From contig DMHI01000248.1 in assembly GCA_003449515.1 (NCBI GenBank), forward strand, positions 1-5,828: a stretch of 5,828 nt of DNA, read 5' to 3'. Position 1 is the first letter of the stretch. Each line of letters opens with the position of its first letter. The position numbers and the translations under genes were made by a program. The stretch is from Lysobacteraceae bacterium (GTDB lineage: Bacteria > Pseudomonadota > Gammaproteobacteria > Xanthomonadales > Xanthomonadaceae). The notes under the pieces are model-generated. The model saw nothing but the letters and a program-made list of their open reading frames with translations. It ran no database searches and was not told the DNA's origin. Positions 5,757 through 5,828 of the stretch are shown here, one piece after another.

Positions 5757-5789
5757 AGTATAGCGATGGGCTTTCGAGAGGCGGCTCAA
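5757..5789 (-). promoter_or_regulatory. Candidate sigma-70 promoter of the tesB operon
   Basis: On the minus strand, TATACT (5757-5762) is a good -10 match about 50 bases before the tesB ATG, and TTGAGC (5784-5789) is a possible -35. The 21-base spacing is longer than the preferred 17, so the -35 is doubtful and an activator or a weak promoter is possible. It is the only promoter-like sequence I see in the window's only non-coding stretch of any size (5708-5828, 121 bases). Confidence 0.4.
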
Positions 5790-5828
5790 CGCCGGGGGGC
5801 GTGGCGCGGCGTCTCAGGGCCTCAGTCG

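Noticed and set aside
4836..5789. N-terminal extension of the small membrane gene through the whole tesB region (a 452-residue open frame)
   Set aside because: The extension is the wrong frame of tesB and gives Arg/Pro/His-rich nonsense. The GAGGA site and stop/start overlap at 4835 mark the true start.
5790..5828. Possible end or start of another gene at the right edge
   Set aside because: Only 39 bases remain, with several in-frame stops on the minus strand and no motif. Nothing can be supported.
1..5828. Previously undescribed multi-gene system (defence, mobile or biosynthetic)
   Set aside because: Seven of the eight genes belong to well-known core families and the eighth resembles a known uncharacterised xanthomonad family. 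There are no integrases, repeats, composition shifts or toxin-antitoxin-like pairs.

Overview
The window is dense, high-GC (roughly 70% by eye), single-copy chromosomal DNA from a gammaproteobacterium, most likely of the Lysobacterales (Xanthomonadales: Xanthomonas, Lysobacter and Luteimonas relatives). Three things point there: the gene order pabB-pabC-mltG-tmk-holB-pilZ, a short PilZ of the non-c-di-GMP-binding xanthomonad type, and a convergent gene resembling the xanthomonad 'pathogenicity-like protein'. The lineage is inferred from remembered protein families, not from a search. No mobile element, tRNA, rRNA, CRISPR or sign of recent transfer is visible.

Left part (3-4405, + strand): six genes lie head to tail with no room for promoters between them. 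They are the C-terminal part of pabB (aminodeoxychorismate synthase component I), pabC (aminodeoxychorismate lyase), mltG (endolytic murein transglycosylase), tmk (dTMP kinase), holB (DNA polymerase III delta') and pilZ (type IV pilus regulator). Successive junctions are an 11-nt overlap, a 1-nt overlap, a 1-nt gap, a 4-nt overlap and a 4-nt overlap. This indicates one transcript with translational coupling. PabB and PabC make p-aminobenzoate for folate, and folate supports the dTMP synthesis that Tmk feeds to replication. HolB is part of the polymerase clamp loader, MltG helps set glycan strand length in the wall, and PilZ acts at the pole with PilB/FimX-type partners.

Right part (4431-5707, - strand): a two-gene operon converges on the first. 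tesB (acyl-CoA thioesterase II) is followed, with a 1-nt stop/start overlap, by a 134-residue protein with a DUF2007-like head and one C-terminal membrane segment. A plausible but imperfect promoter lies upstream of tesB, at about 5757-5789. The two operons end only 25 bp apart, with no recognisable intrinsic terminator.

Most of the window is ordinary core-genome content. The points worth a second look are the small membrane protein next to tesB, a hydrophilic insertion plus a changed motif residue in PabC, the loss of c-di-GMP motifs in PilZ, a small internal duplication in HolB, and the tight convergent junction with a nearby AT-rich dyad.
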